DNA from: Promethearchaeota archaeon
GTDB taxonomy: Archaea > Asgardarchaeota > Lokiarchaeia > Sigyniarchaeales > SOKP01
NCBI GenBank assembly: GCA_019058425.1
Contig: JAHPYZ010000004.1
Span: forward strand, 962 to 64,961
Direction of reading: 5' to 3'
Length of the DNA: 64,000 nucleotides
Shown: piece after piece, positions 19,369 to 28,169 of the stretch
How positions within the stretch are numbered: position 1 is the stretch's first letter
Layout of the letters: every line of letters begins with the position of its first letter
Made by a program: the position numbers and the translations under genes
Notes under the pieces: model-generated
Database searches by the model: none
Seen by the model: only the letters and a program-made list of their open reading frames with translations
What the model was told of the DNA's origin: nothing

Positions 19369-19998
19369 TTATCCTTCCAAAACCCATTTTACTGAATTTT
19401 GAATTATTCTAAGGAAGATCTCATTTTTTAAAGATCTTGCTTGATGACCTAATGCACAAAAAGTAACCCTTCCCTTTCCGTAAGATTTTGCCCAGATAAT
19501 CGGTTCTGGTTGAGGATCTTCATCATCACGGTAATTTGCTTCTGCTAAAACCGTCATATCACCTTTTTTAGAGAAATCATGTCTATAGGGCTCATCAAAA
19601 AAAATAAAATCATTTATACCATTTGTGATTGGATGTTCTTTATCAAGAATTTTAATATCAAAATTACGTTTCTTCTTATGTCCAATAAACCTTCCTCCTA
19701 TCATTTCATAATATTTAGGATGTTCTTTAAAAGAAGCTGAAGCCCCGTGCAATCCTATAAATCCTTTTCCACTTGATATGAAATCTAATAGGTTTTTCTC
19801 TTGTTCCTCAGTAAATTCGCCGAATTGAGTAAAGAAAATCGTAGTATCATAGTCAAAAAAGTCTCTATTGTTGAAAATTTCAACATCCTCATAATTATCA
19901 ACAACATAAGAATCCAAGATTTCTTTGAAATAAGAGTAGGTCTTATCTCTCTTAAAATATCTACCTCTCTGACATAACAATATTTTCTTTTTAGCCAT
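19369..19998 (-). CDS. ThuA-like (trehalose utilisation) domain protein
   Basis: The 209-residue protein fits the ThuA family, a class I glutamine-amidotransferase-like flavodoxin fold. It has KILLCQRGRYF at the start, TTIFFTQFGEFTEEQEKNLLDF, GKGFIGLHGASASF, the GGRFIGHKK segment, EHPITNGINDF, and GKGRVTFCALGHQ near the end. ThuA proteins are found in sugar catabolic clusters, often beside Gfo/Idh/MocA dehydrogenases and in 3-keto-sugar pathways. Exact chemistry is known for few of them. Here it is the first gene of a two-gene operon with such a dehydrogenase. The ATG at 19998 is chosen over a TTG two codons upstream. Confidence 0.85.
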   Translation of the reverse strand: MAKKKILLCQRGRYFKRDKTYSYFKEILDSYVVDNYEDVEIFNNRDFFDYDTTIFFTQFGEFTEEQEKNLLDFISSGKGFIGLHGASASFKEHPKYYEMIGGRFIGHKKKRNFDIKILDKEHPITNGINDFIFFDEPYRHDFSKKGDMTVLAEANYRDDEDPQPEPIIWAKSYGKGRVTFCALGHQARSLKNEIFLRIIQNSVKWVLEG

Positions 19999-20059
19999 TA
20001 TCAATCATCAAGAGAAAAAATGAAAAATTCTTTATTAAGGGTTCTCTAATTATTATTTA

Positions 20060-21433
20060 ATGAGTTTAAATCCATCTTACAAACAATTTAAACCATTTAC
20101 TTATAAATCTTTAAATGATTTAGAGAAAAAGATAGCTGAATTGGGATTAGATATTCCAATATATCCTAGAGTAGAAATTCTACAACAAAGGGTACATGTC
20201 CATAATTTATTTGTACCGAACCGATTAGCAATTCAGCCAATGGAAGGTTTTGATGCGAATTTAGATGGATCTCCTGGAGACTTAACATATAGACGATATG
20301 AGAGATATGCAAAGGGTGGAGCAGGTTTAATTTGGTTTGAGGCAACAGCAATTAGCCAAGATTGCCGCTCAAATCCTCATCAATTAGTATTATCAGAAAA
20401 CAATTATGAAAAATTTAAAAAGTTTAATTCATCAATAAGGAAAATTTCTGATAAAACTCTTAAAGAATTAGGTTTTGTAAATAAAAGTATCTTAATTCTC
20501 CAATTGAACCATTCTGGAAGATACTGTGTAAGAGATGGTAAAAGATATCCTATAAGAGCGTATCATAATCCTGAATTAGAAGATGTTAAAGAATTCTCAA
20601 AAACAGAAGGTGCTGTAATATCTGATAATGAGTTAAAGGATTTAGAGGAAATTTGGGTACAGAAGGCAATTTTGGCGAAAGAGGCAGGTTTTGATGGAGT
20701 AGATATTAAAGCATGTCATGGTTATTTAATTCATGAATTGTTTAGTTCAAGACATCGAGAAAATTCCAAATATGGGGGTGCCTCTCTTTCAAATAGAGCA
20801 AAATTTTTCTTAAATATTATAAAAAAGTTAAATAAAATACTAAAAAATGAGAAAACTTTTATATTAACCACACGAATGAGTGTTTACGATGGAATACCCT
20901 TCCCGAATGGATTTGGAGTGAAAAAAGTAGAAAATGATAATTTTCCAGCACCAATAGATCTTACTGAGCCTTTAGAAATAATTATAAAACTTTATAAAAA
21001 AGGAGTAAGATTGATTAACATTTCTGCTGGAAATCCTCATTATAGACCTCAAATTACCCGACCATATGATACCCCAATAAAAGGAGGCATTTTACCACCT
21101 GAACATCCGTTATATGGGGTACATAGACTTTTAAATCTGGCAACTTTAGTCAAAAATCATTTACCAGATGATATGGTAGTTGTTGGATCTGGGTTTTCGT
21201 ATTTACGCCAATTTGCAGGCTATATCGCCGCAGGTATGGCACATGAAAAAAGGGTTGACATTTGTGCATTTGGAAGAATGGCACTTGCGAATCCAAACTT
21301 TCCCAGACAGATTTTCCAAGATGGAATTATTGATAAAAATGAAGTCTGTATAACATGTTCGAAATGCTCTGAGTTCATGAAACTAGGGAAAAATGTTGGC
21401 TGTGCTACAAGAGATACAAAATATAAGCAATAA
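20060..21433 (+). CDS. Old-yellow-enzyme family NADH:flavin oxidoreductase with Cys cluster, no FAD domain
   Basis: The FMN-binding TIM barrel of the OYE family is clear: FVPNRLAIQPMEGFDANLDGSP near the start, GGAGLIWFEATAIS, LQLNHSGRYC, AGFDGVDIKACHGYLIHELFS and FGRMALANPNF near the end. The C-terminus carries CITCSKCSEFMKLGKNVGC (Cx2Cx2Cx11C), similar to the [4Fe-4S] ligands of 2,4-dienoyl-CoA reductase-type members. The protein stops at 457 residues and so lacks their C-terminal FAD/NAD(P)H domain. It should reduce an activated C=C bond, or act on a redox cofactor, with electrons from a separate donor. It is divergent from the ThuA-like gene, whose start is 61 bases away. Confidence 0.85.
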   Translation: MSLNPSYKQFKPFTYKSLNDLEKKIAELGLDIPIYPRVEILQQRVHVHNLFVPNRLAIQPMEGFDANLDGSPGDLTYRRYERYAKGGAGLIWFEATAISQDCRSNPHQLVLSENNYEKFKKFNSSIRKISDKTLKELGFVNKSILILQLNHSGRYCVRDGKRYPIRAYHNPELEDVKEFSKTEGAVISDNELKDLEEIWVQKAILAKEAGFDGVDIKACHGYLIHELFSSRHRENSKYGGASLSNRAKFFLNIIKKLNKILKNEKTFILTTRMSVYDGIPFPNGFGVKKVENDNFPAPIDLTEPLEIIIKLYKKGVRLINISAGNPHYRPQITRPYDTPIKGGILPPEHPLYGVHRLLNLATLVKNHLPDDMVVVGSGFSYLRQFAGYIAAGMAHEKRVDICAFGRMALANPNFPRQIFQDGIIDKNEVCITCSKCSEFMKLGKNVGCATRDTKYKQ

Positions 21434-21512
21434 ATACTAGTAGTGCAAGTTATTTTAAGTAATAATACGAATTTATTATATCAAATATTGAGATTTAAGA
21501 TATTAGGAACGA

Positions 21513-23852
21513 ATGAGAATATTAAGGAATCAGAAAAAAAAAATTATCAAATTACTCTGTTTAACTATAACTTTAAGTATTGTTATATTATTTTGGAAAA
21601 TTATTGTTTCAAGTAATTTGGGGGGCTATTTTATATTTTTTGGGTTCAGCTTATACCTCCTAACTTCATTTAGTGTTTTTAATAGCATTGTGTTGCTTCT
21701 TTTTGTGCTTTATTTATTTTATAAGCTTTTAGGGATATATAATAAAAGTTTGAATAAAAAAAGAAAATTTCCAAAATTATTTTTTATATTTATTATTTTA
21801 ATTTTGCCTCAATTTTTTCACAATAAACAAGATTATTCTAAACCAAGATTAAGCCAAGGACAATGGGAATTCTCGATGAGAACAAACTTCAATCGTACAT
21901 TTGACTTGTTTGAGACTTTTAATGCTACAGAAGGATATAAAGAACGTCAAAGTATATATTTGAATGATAGTAAAAATAGTGATGATGTATATGCCCAAGT
22001 TGCCCGTATATATTTGGGTTTGAATGTTAGTGAGGCAAGTTTTGAATCCTCCTTCTATAAACTTTATAATTTTAAGGATTGTTTAGACTTTCGGTTGAAT
22101 TCACTATTACGATTGATATACCTCGATATTAATAGAAGTATATTAAGTCCAACAATAAGAAATAAGATAATCGATGCTTTTGGTAAAACAAAATATTGGT
22201 TTACTGAACCTACTAGAGATGATATGATTTTTTATACCGAAAATCACCAAATTCTCTTTCATACTGCGGAGTTACTAATAGGACAACTTTTTCCAAATGA
22301 TACTTTTGTAAACTCAGGTATGACAGGATTGGAACATGTAAATCATGCTATACCTCTTGTAAAGAGATGGCTTGATTGGCGAGCACAATTTGGTTTCTCA
22401 GAATGGCATTCAAATACTTACTTTACTGAGGACATTGCCGCTTTAGTGAATTTAATTGACTTTTCTGAAGATCTAGAAATTGTGTACAAAGCTGCTATGA
22501 TTATGGATGTTATAGCTTTTGATTTTGCTAATAATTACTATAAAGGGAGATATGCGACAACTCACGGTCGTTGCTATGATAGGTCAAAGTTAGGAGAAAG
22601 TGTTTTATCTCCCGCTTCCAGAGATAGTACATCAGAATCGGCTTGGATTATGCTAGGGATTGGAGATCATAATCCTAATGACAATCATAATCTTGCTGCA
22701 GTTGCAATAGCTACAAGTGATTACTATGCACCTCCCCCCATCTTAGAAGATATTGCCAATAATGCAACTTTATTCAACGAACATAAAGAACGTAATAGTA
22801 TAGATATGAATGAAGGTCCATTATTCAATATAAATTATAACGAAGAAGATCTTATGTTTTGGTTAGGGATGTCTGCAGTCTTACCTTCAGAAACAATAAG
22901 GGAAGTCTTCAATTTAGTGCAAAAATATAATATCAAATCAGATAATATGTATGGTCCTCAATTAATCTCTGATTTCTTTAAAGTAGCTGCATTTTTGAAC
23001 GGAATTCCACTTAGTCAATATGCAGAGAAATTGAATTTAATTACTCAAGGTATTTGCTTGGAGTCTTCAAATACCTATACATATAGAACACCATTTTACC
23101 AGCTTTCTGGTTCACAAGATCATCAAAAAGGAATGAACAGTTATCAAGAACATATCTGGCAAGCTTCATTAGATGACAACGCAATCGTATACACCAATTC
23201 TCCTGGAGGTCTTACAAAGGATTTTGAACAAGAATATGTTGGAGGTTGGAATCCCCGCGCTACATTGTATAAAAATGTAGGGATTATTCAATATGACCGA
23301 GAAACATTACCCTTAGAAGGAGAACTTCTTTTGTACTTTTTAAATCTCTTTACGGGTAATAAATTTTACCAACATGCTTACTTTCCTCGCTGGGCTTTTG
23401 ATGAGTGGGAACAACATGGAAGATGGACATTTGGAGCTTCAGGGGATAGTTATGTTGGGTTGTATTCTTATATGGATGCTTATTGGGCTTCAGAATATGA
23501 GCTTCGAGTAGATAGTCTTAAAAATCTATGGATAGTTGAGTTAGGAAGTATTGATGAATATGGTTCATTTGCCCAATTTGTATCAGATCTTCAGCAGTCT
23601 CAAGTTCATGTCAAGCCACAAGCATTAGGATATAGTGTAGGATATTTATCACCCTCTCAAGGATTAATCAGTGTAGCTTGGGAAGGTCCAATGACTGTAG
23701 ATGGTAGTGATGTTGATTTAGGCCCATATCCTCGATTTGATAATGATTATTGTTATCAAGAGTTTGGTATCAAAAATACTTTTATCCAATTTGGAAACCA
23801 AAGCTTAATCCTTAACTTCGACTCTGCTTCAAGATTATATCAAACTACATGA
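21513..23852 (+). CDS. Membrane-anchored exported alpha/alpha-toroid-like protein, possible polysaccharide-active enzyme
   Basis: Three hydrophobic segments fill residues 1-115. A large extracellular domain of about 660 residues follows. Its first half is helical and has FYTENHQILFHTAELLIGQLFP, FSEWHSNTYFTEDIAALVNL and GRYATTHGRCYDRSKLG. Its second half is beta-rich (YRTPFYQLSGSQDHQKGMNSYQ, WNPRATLYKNVGIIQYDR). This resembles (alpha/alpha)n-toroid plus beta-sandwich enzymes such as polysaccharide lyases and hydrolases, and the conserved ENH and EWHSNTY pieces look like an active-site cleft. I could not match it to a named CAZy family, so enzyme activity is inferred. Its position in the sugar locus and its predicted outer face fit first-step breakdown of an external polymer. 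Confidence 0.65.
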   Translation: MRILRNQKKKIIKLLCLTITLSIVILFWKIIVSSNLGGYFIFFGFSLYLLTSFSVFNSIVLLLFVLYLFYKLLGIYNKSLNKKRKFPKLFFIFIILILPQFFHNKQDYSKPRLSQGQWEFSMRTNFNRTFDLFETFNATEGYKERQSIYLNDSKNSDDVYAQVARIYLGLNVSEASFESSFYKLYNFKDCLDFRLNSLLRLIYLDINRSILSPTIRNKIIDAFGKTKYWFTEPTRDDMIFYTENHQILFHTAELLIGQLFPNDTFVNSGMTGLEHVNHAIPLVKRWLDWRAQFGFSEWHSNTYFTEDIAALVNLIDFSEDLEIVYKAAMIMDVIAFDFANNYYKGRYATTHGRCYDRSKLGESVLSPASRDSTSESAWIMLGIGDHNPNDNHNLAAVAIATSDYYAPPPILEDIANNATLFNEHKERNSIDMNEGPLFNINYNEEDLMFWLGMSAVLPSETIREVFNLVQKYNIKSDNMYGPQLISDFFKVAAFLNGIPLSQYAEKLNLITQGICLESSNTYTYRTPFYQLSGSQDHQKGMNSYQEHIWQASLDDNAIVYTNSPGGLTKDFEQEYVGGWNPRATLYKNVGIIQYDRETLPLEGELLLYFLNLFTGNKFYQHAYFPRWAFDEWEQHGRWTFGASGDSYVGLYSYMDAYWASEYELRVDSLKNLWIVELGSIDEYGSFAQFVSDLQQSQVHVKPQALGYSVGYLSPSQGLISVAWEGPMTVDGSDVDLGPYPRFDNDYCYQEFGIKNTFIQFGNQSLILNFDSASRLYQTT

Positions 23853-23926
23853 ATAGGTGATATTTAACAAGTTTGAGAATAAGAAAATATCTAAAAATTG
23901 GAAAACCATCGGTAAAAGGAGGTATA

Positions 23927-24736
23927 ATGACTCTTATTGGTATTTTCAATTCTCGTTTAGGAATCGGAGTCGAAATTTTTACAAACAATCTTATTTACGG
24001 TCCAATAGCATATTTATTCCTTGGTTTATCTGGAATTTTTATTATAGGACTACTACAAATTTCGAAAAATCCCTCATATAATGGTAAATATTCTAGGAAA
24101 AGAGCAGTAATATTAATTGGAGTACTATATCTTATTGGTTTTATTCTAACCATTATAAATGTAATCGAGAACATGATTATCTATCGCCTCAATATAGTTA
24201 TTATTTTATTTACCGTGTTTATTGGTATTTTTTGGAGTACTCTAGGGTATTATGGGTATAAATACAAGAGACGTATTCCTATGGTGTGTATTTTAATAGT
24301 CACGTTTATTTTCTCTCTTGGAATAACTTATGGCGTTTTTTTAAATACATCTATAATCCCGAGTCATATCTATTATCTTTTTATCTCGATTTCTTTATTA
24401 CAATTATCCCGTGAATTAACTAAAGGTTTGAATGAGAAAGAGAAGAATATTAATTATTTTCCCCATAATGATAGACTAATAGGTAAAAGTTTCCTTAAAT
24501 TCCCTCTAATCTTCCAAATATTGTCTATAGTTCTTTTAATTCTTCCCCTTTTCAGTGATTTCAATTTTTCAGCTCTACTAGTATTTCTTTATATTTTTAG
24601 TATAATTATAATTGGTTTGGCAACGTTTCTAACCTTAGCAAGTATTATAGAGAAAAACATTTATAAAAAAATCAGTAAGTTATTGAAAATTGGAATATTG
24701 TTAGAATTATTGTTATTATTAATATTTGGAAACTAG
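23927..24736 (+). CDS. Polytopic membrane protein (about eight helices), weakly UbiA-like
   Basis: The 269-residue protein is almost entirely hydrophobic helices separated by short basic loops. One cytosolic-type loop reads LSRELTKGLNEKEKN, which loosely recalls the second polar motif of UbiA prenyltransferases (REIVKDIEDxxGD). The first Asp-rich motif is not visible, so membership is doubtful. The start is fixed by a strong AAGGAGGT (about 23917-23923) a few bases before the ATG at 23927; the frame extends upstream to a TTG at 23873 without support. It lies 74 bases after the toroid protein gene on the same strand and is probably co-transcribed. A transporter or lipid-carrier role is possible but unproven. 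Confidence 0.6.
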   Translation: MTLIGIFNSRLGIGVEIFTNNLIYGPIAYLFLGLSGIFIIGLLQISKNPSYNGKYSRKRAVILIGVLYLIGFILTIINVIENMIIYRLNIVIILFTVFIGIFWSTLGYYGYKYKRRIPMVCILIVTFIFSLGITYGVFLNTSIIPSHIYYLFISISLLQLSRELTKGLNEKEKNINYFPHNDRLIGKSFLKFPLIFQILSIVLLILPLFSDFNFSALLVFLYIFSIIIIGLATFLTLASIIEKNIYKKISKLLKIGILLELLLLLIFGN

Positions 24737-24810
24737 TAGGATATTTAAATCAAATAAAAGCGTAAAGGTTTTGACTTTTTAAATTCTATCAAGAATTTAA
24801 AAAACAAACT

Positions 24811-25446
24811 CTATGATTTCTTCAATGCATTTTTTAATATCTTTTGATTAGAGTTGGGATAATATTGGGCATATTCTAACAATCTTTCTTCAGATATTCC
24901 TTTCAATAATTTAGAAACATCAATTAATATTTTGTTTTCATTAATGTGATTTAATTCCCATAAATAAATTAAATCTAAGATCGTTTTCTCATGATTGGAA
25001 TATCTGATTTTGTTTTTTATAATGCCAAAATTAAAAAGAGTATTTTTAAATCTTAAAAATCTAAAATCTTTACCTAAAATCTTTATAGGCTGAGATTTTA
25101 AGATATGATCATTTATTAAGTAAAGACAATCATCTCGATGATCATGGCTAATTTTGTTTATATCTAAGGCAGTATAAAGCCCAAAATACCAATTATTAAT
25201 TTGTTTTTCTTTTAATCCTTTCGCTACAAATTCTAAAATTGAATATTTGGATTGATTTTCACTAATTCCATTAATATTTTTCAAATAGTAAATATCTTCA
25301 ATAATTTGGACTAAATGTTCCCGAGATGTAAGATAATCCATTGTACGCCTATAATCGATATATAAATCATCACAATGATTTTTCAACTCTTCAGAAGAAA
25401 AAAATTCTTTATTTTCTTTACTTAGTTGATTGAGAATGCGATTCAA
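24811..25446 (-). CDS. AbiEi-like winged-helix antitoxin/regulator without a toxin partner
   Basis: The 211-residue protein begins with a helix-turn-helix-like segment (FFSSEELKNHCDDL, then LTSREHLVQIIEDIYYLK). It continues with NNWYFGLYTALDINKISHD, an FRFLRFKNTLFNFGII strand pair and NHEKTILDLIYLWELN. This is the pattern of AbiEi proteins: an N-terminal winged helix that binds the promoter and a C-terminal antitoxin domain. AbiEi normally pairs with the nucleotidyltransferase AbiEii, whose gene should sit directly downstream. Here 74 bases lead to a convergent unrelated gene, so the protein is an orphan, perhaps acting only as a regulator. The start is a TTG 7 bases after AAGGGA; there is no ATG upstream. 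Confidence 0.6.
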   Translation of the reverse strand: MNRILNQLSKENKEFFSSEELKNHCDDLYIDYRRTMDYLTSREHLVQIIEDIYYLKNINGISENQSKYSILEFVAKGLKEKQINNWYFGLYTALDINKISHDHRDDCLYLINDHILKSQPIKILGKDFRFLRFKNTLFNFGIIKNKIRYSNHEKTILDLIYLWELNHINENKILIDVSKLLKGISEERLLEYAQYYPNSNQKILKNALKKS

Positions 25447-25700
25447 GAATATGTCCCTTAAAGCTGATTGATTTTGAAAAAGTTAAAAAGTATAACCAAA
25501 AATATTCACTACAATTCTAATTAAGATATCATTGCTTTTTATCTTTTTGATGAAAAATTTATCAGAAAAATGGATCTCAAATTTTATTTACTAATTTCAC
25601 CACTCTGAAATCATCAAAATTTAACTTTATACAAATTAAATGCAATTTAAAAGAAATCTAAGATTTAATTATCTAAATTTTCAAAATAGTGAAGAATTTT
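25447..25700. other. Divergent intergenic region
   Basis: This 254-base AT-rich gap separates the starts of the AbiEi-like gene (minus) and the dehalogenase-like gene (plus). It must hold both promoters. A CTTTATACAAA segment near 25626 is the best TATA-like candidate for the plus-strand gene. No RNA gene or repeat was recognised. Confidence 0.3.
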
Positions 25701-26594
25701 ATGAAATTATTACGAACTCCCAATGAAAGATTTGATAATCTTCCAGATTATCCATTCAAACCTAATTATTTGGATATTGATGGAATAAGAATTCATTATG
25801 TTGATGAAGGTCAGAAAAACGCTGAAGTTGTACTACTAATGCATGGTGAACCTTCATGGTCCTTTCTATATAGACATATGATTCCAATTCTAACACAAGT
25901 GGGTTACAGAACGGTTGCTCCTGATTTAGTTGGATTTGGACGATCTGATAAGCCAACTGAGAAAAGCGACCATACATACCATAAACATGTGGAATGGATA
26001 ACGAAATTGGTGAATCTACTTGACCTCAAAAAAATCACTTTATTTTGTCAAGATTGGGGTTCATTAATTGGTTTAAGAGTGGCCATTGAGAATGAAGAAC
26101 GTTTTGAAAGGATAGTATTATCGAACGGAGGATTACCCACAGGAGAACAGAAATTGAGTAAAGCATTTTTAGAATGGCAACATTTCTCTAGAACTACTGA
26201 CAAGTTTTATGTGGGAAGGATCATACAAGGAGCAACAGTAAAAAAATTATCGCGGAAAGTTATCAAAGCGTACGAGGCACCATTTCCAGATGACAGCTTT
26301 AAAGCTGGAGCTAGAATTATGCCTTCATTAGTTCCAACTACTAAAAATGATCCTGAACATCAAGCAAATAAAAAAGCCTGGGAAAAGTATTTTAAATGGG
26401 ATAAACCATTCTTAACTGCTTTCTCTGATAGTGATCCAATCACAAGAGGAGGAGATAGATATTGGCAAGAAAACGTTCCAGGTGCTCGAGGACAAAATCA
26501 TACAACAATTAAAGATGCTGGACATTTTGTCCAAGAAGATAAAGGACCCGAACTGGCAAATCTCATAGTAGAGTTTATTAAAAAAAACCCTTAG
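25701..26594 (+). CDS. Haloalkane dehalogenase-like alpha/beta hydrolase
   Basis: The 297-residue protein follows the DhlA/DhmA layout from end to end: RTPNERFDNLPDYPFKPNYL at the N-terminus, oxyanion-hole HGEPSWSFLYRHM (about 48-60), nucleophile elbow FCQDWGSLIG with Asp about 118 and halide-binding Trp 119, APFPDDSFKAGAR in the cap-to-core link, acid Asp about 245 in FSDSDPIT, and His about 275 in AGHFVQED. HGEPSW and QDWG separate haloalkane dehalogenases from most epoxide hydrolases. The expected reaction is hydrolysis of a carbon-halogen bond in the cytosol through an alkyl-enzyme ester. The ATG at 25701 is preferred over a GTG four codons upstream. A convergent MFS exporter ends 6 bases away. 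Confidence 0.8.
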   Translation: MKLLRTPNERFDNLPDYPFKPNYLDIDGIRIHYVDEGQKNAEVVLLMHGEPSWSFLYRHMIPILTQVGYRTVAPDLVGFGRSDKPTEKSDHTYHKHVEWITKLVNLLDLKKITLFCQDWGSLIGLRVAIENEERFERIVLSNGGLPTGEQKLSKAFLEWQHFSRTTDKFYVGRIIQGATVKKLSRKVIKAYEAPFPDDSFKAGARIMPSLVPTTKNDPEHQANKKAWEKYFKWDKPFLTAFSDSDPITRGGDRYWQENVPGARGQNHTTIKDAGHFVQEDKGPELANLIVEFIKKNP

Positions 26595-26600
26595 TATCAT

Positions 26601-27953
26601 TTATTTTGAAATATTTTTGTTTTTTTCTTTCAGTTTCCTTTTTTTCATTGCTTCCCGTTTTCTTCTAAGTTTTTCAAATGAATACAATTTTGGATGATAT
26701 TTAATGTCTAAATAGCCTAATATGAGTAATAATGTTGCTAATAGTACATTGGTGAAACCAATCAAATGATAAGAATCTAAAAATATTAAACCTATACTAA
26801 TTCCTCCCATTTGGAGAAAACTATAAGCAATTAAAGGTGCAATTATTTGTGAAACTGATTGAAAATTGGTTGACCACCCACTTAGAGTCCCTTGTTGATC
26901 AAGTCTTACAGCTTTGGTCATATTAGTAGTGATTAATGGTCTCGTAAAAGCAACTGAAAATGAATAGGGAAGAATGAATACAAAAACCATCCATAATTCA
27001 TATAAAAATGGATAGAATAAGAAGACAATAATAAAAAGAATAAGTGTTGTAAATAATAGGCGTTTTTCTCCAACCTTCTTTATTATTGGTTTTATGAGAA
27101 ATCCACCATAGATCATTACAGCTAATCCTGCTACAGCCATTACTAATCCAGTTGTAGAAGGCCCTGCATTGTACCTTTCAAATACTACTAAGGCAGCGCT
27201 TGAAGTAAATATAAAACTTATAAGTGAAAAAATAAACATTTGAACCATTCGAATAATCACTTCTTTATTCCAAATACTCGCATTTTTTCCTGGATTAGTT
27301 TGACCTGACAGTAACTGCGCTTTAATTTCAATTCTTCTCTCTTTAGGCATACTTTCGGTTATTATTGTTATTGTCAATATCATTAAAATAATGGTTAAAC
27401 TACTAGCTAAATATGGTGGGAAACGCCAACTGATTGTTCCCAAAAATCCACCAACTAATGGTCCTAAGGTCATACCTAATGTATATCCAACCATAATTTT
27501 TCCCATATGTGTCGCTCTCTCCTGTGGTGTGGTGATATCAGCAATACATGCACGAATAACTGGAATTTGACCCCCAAAGACACCATCTATTATCCGAGCT
27601 ATTAGAATTATTTCGATAGAATTCGATAAAGCTAATATTAAGAAAGATATCCCTGTTCCTGCTTGAGAAACCAACAAAATTGGTTTACGTCCATATTTAT
27701 CGCTTAATTTACCCCATATTGGAATAAAAAAAAAAGCAGCAAGCGCATTTGAAGAGATTAAAACTCCAATCATAAAATCTGGTGCTCCAAGTTCTAATGC
27801 AATACTCGGGAGTAATGGAAGAACCATAGTATAACCAAACACATCAAGCAATATGCTAAGAATTATTGTAAATAAAGCACGCGTTTGGTTAATATCGAAC
27901 TTTTCTAAATTATTTTGATGATCCTGTTTACTGGGAAAATTGGGAGTTGACAT
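26601..27953 (-). CDS. MFS transporter, TetA/multidrug-like
   Basis: This 450-residue protein has 12 predicted membrane helices. The MFS motif A GKLSDKYGRKP lies in the loop between helices 2 and 3, and GYTLGMTLGPLVGGFLG (motif C, typical of drug:H+ antiporters) lies in helix 5. RIIDGVFGGQIPVIRACIADIT resembles the TetA group. The C-terminal tail is highly basic (EKLRRKREAMKKRKLKEK). It probably exports a small hydrophobic compound using the proton gradient; the substrate is unknown. It converges with the dehalogenase-like gene, so a shared substrate is only a guess. The ATG at 27953 is well placed before the first helix, after a 25-residue cytosolic lead. Confidence 0.87.
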   Translation of the reverse strand: MSTPNFPSKQDHQNNLEKFDINQTRALFTIILSILLDVFGYTMVLPLLPSIALELGAPDFMIGVLISSNALAAFFFIPIWGKLSDKYGRKPILLVSQAGTGISFLILALSNSIEIILIARIIDGVFGGQIPVIRACIADITTPQERATHMGKIMVGYTLGMTLGPLVGGFLGTISWRFPPYLASSLTIILMILTITIITESMPKERRIEIKAQLLSGQTNPGKNASIWNKEVIIRMVQMFIFSLISFIFTSSAALVVFERYNAGPSTTGLVMAVAGLAVMIYGGFLIKPIIKKVGEKRLLFTTLILFIIVFLFYPFLYELWMVFVFILPYSFSVAFTRPLITTNMTKAVRLDQQGTLSGWSTNFQSVSQIIAPLIAYSFLQMGGISIGLIFLDSYHLIGFTNVLLATLLLILGYLDIKYHPKLYSFEKLRRKREAMKKRKLKEKNKNISK

Positions 27954-28169
27954 TTAATATTTATACCAAAGAAATCATAAAATATGGTTTGGAAAATTAA
28001 GCAAACCATTTAAAACTTTGAAAAGCTAATAGAATAATTGGTGAAATGTGCTTGAATGAATTAACTGAGTATGAAAAAATTATAAATAAATATGAAAAAT
28101 TGGTCTATATAAAAAATAAATAAAATATCAAGAAATCTAAATTATCAATATTAAAAAAACTGATATAAA

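Noticed and set aside
23857..24081. Plus-strand frame of 74 codons at the start of the polytopic membrane protein
   Set aside because: The overlapping frame has a strong ribosome-binding site and membrane helices; this one is Asn/Phe/Tyr-rich translated noise.
23927..24736. Firm assignment of the polytopic protein to UbiA prenyltransferases
   Set aside because: Only one loop resembles the family; the first Asp-rich motif is missing, so only a weak resemblance is reported.
28095..28110. A 16-base sequence (AAAAATTGGTCTATAT) shared with 61377-61392
   Set aside because: One such match is expected by chance in 64 kb of AT-rich DNA, and the two positions lie at different distances from the next genes.
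28049..28126. Possible 25-codon frame between the MFS and ICMT-like genes
   Set aside because: It is short, lysine- and asparagine-rich, has no ribosome-binding site and looks like random AT-rich sequence.
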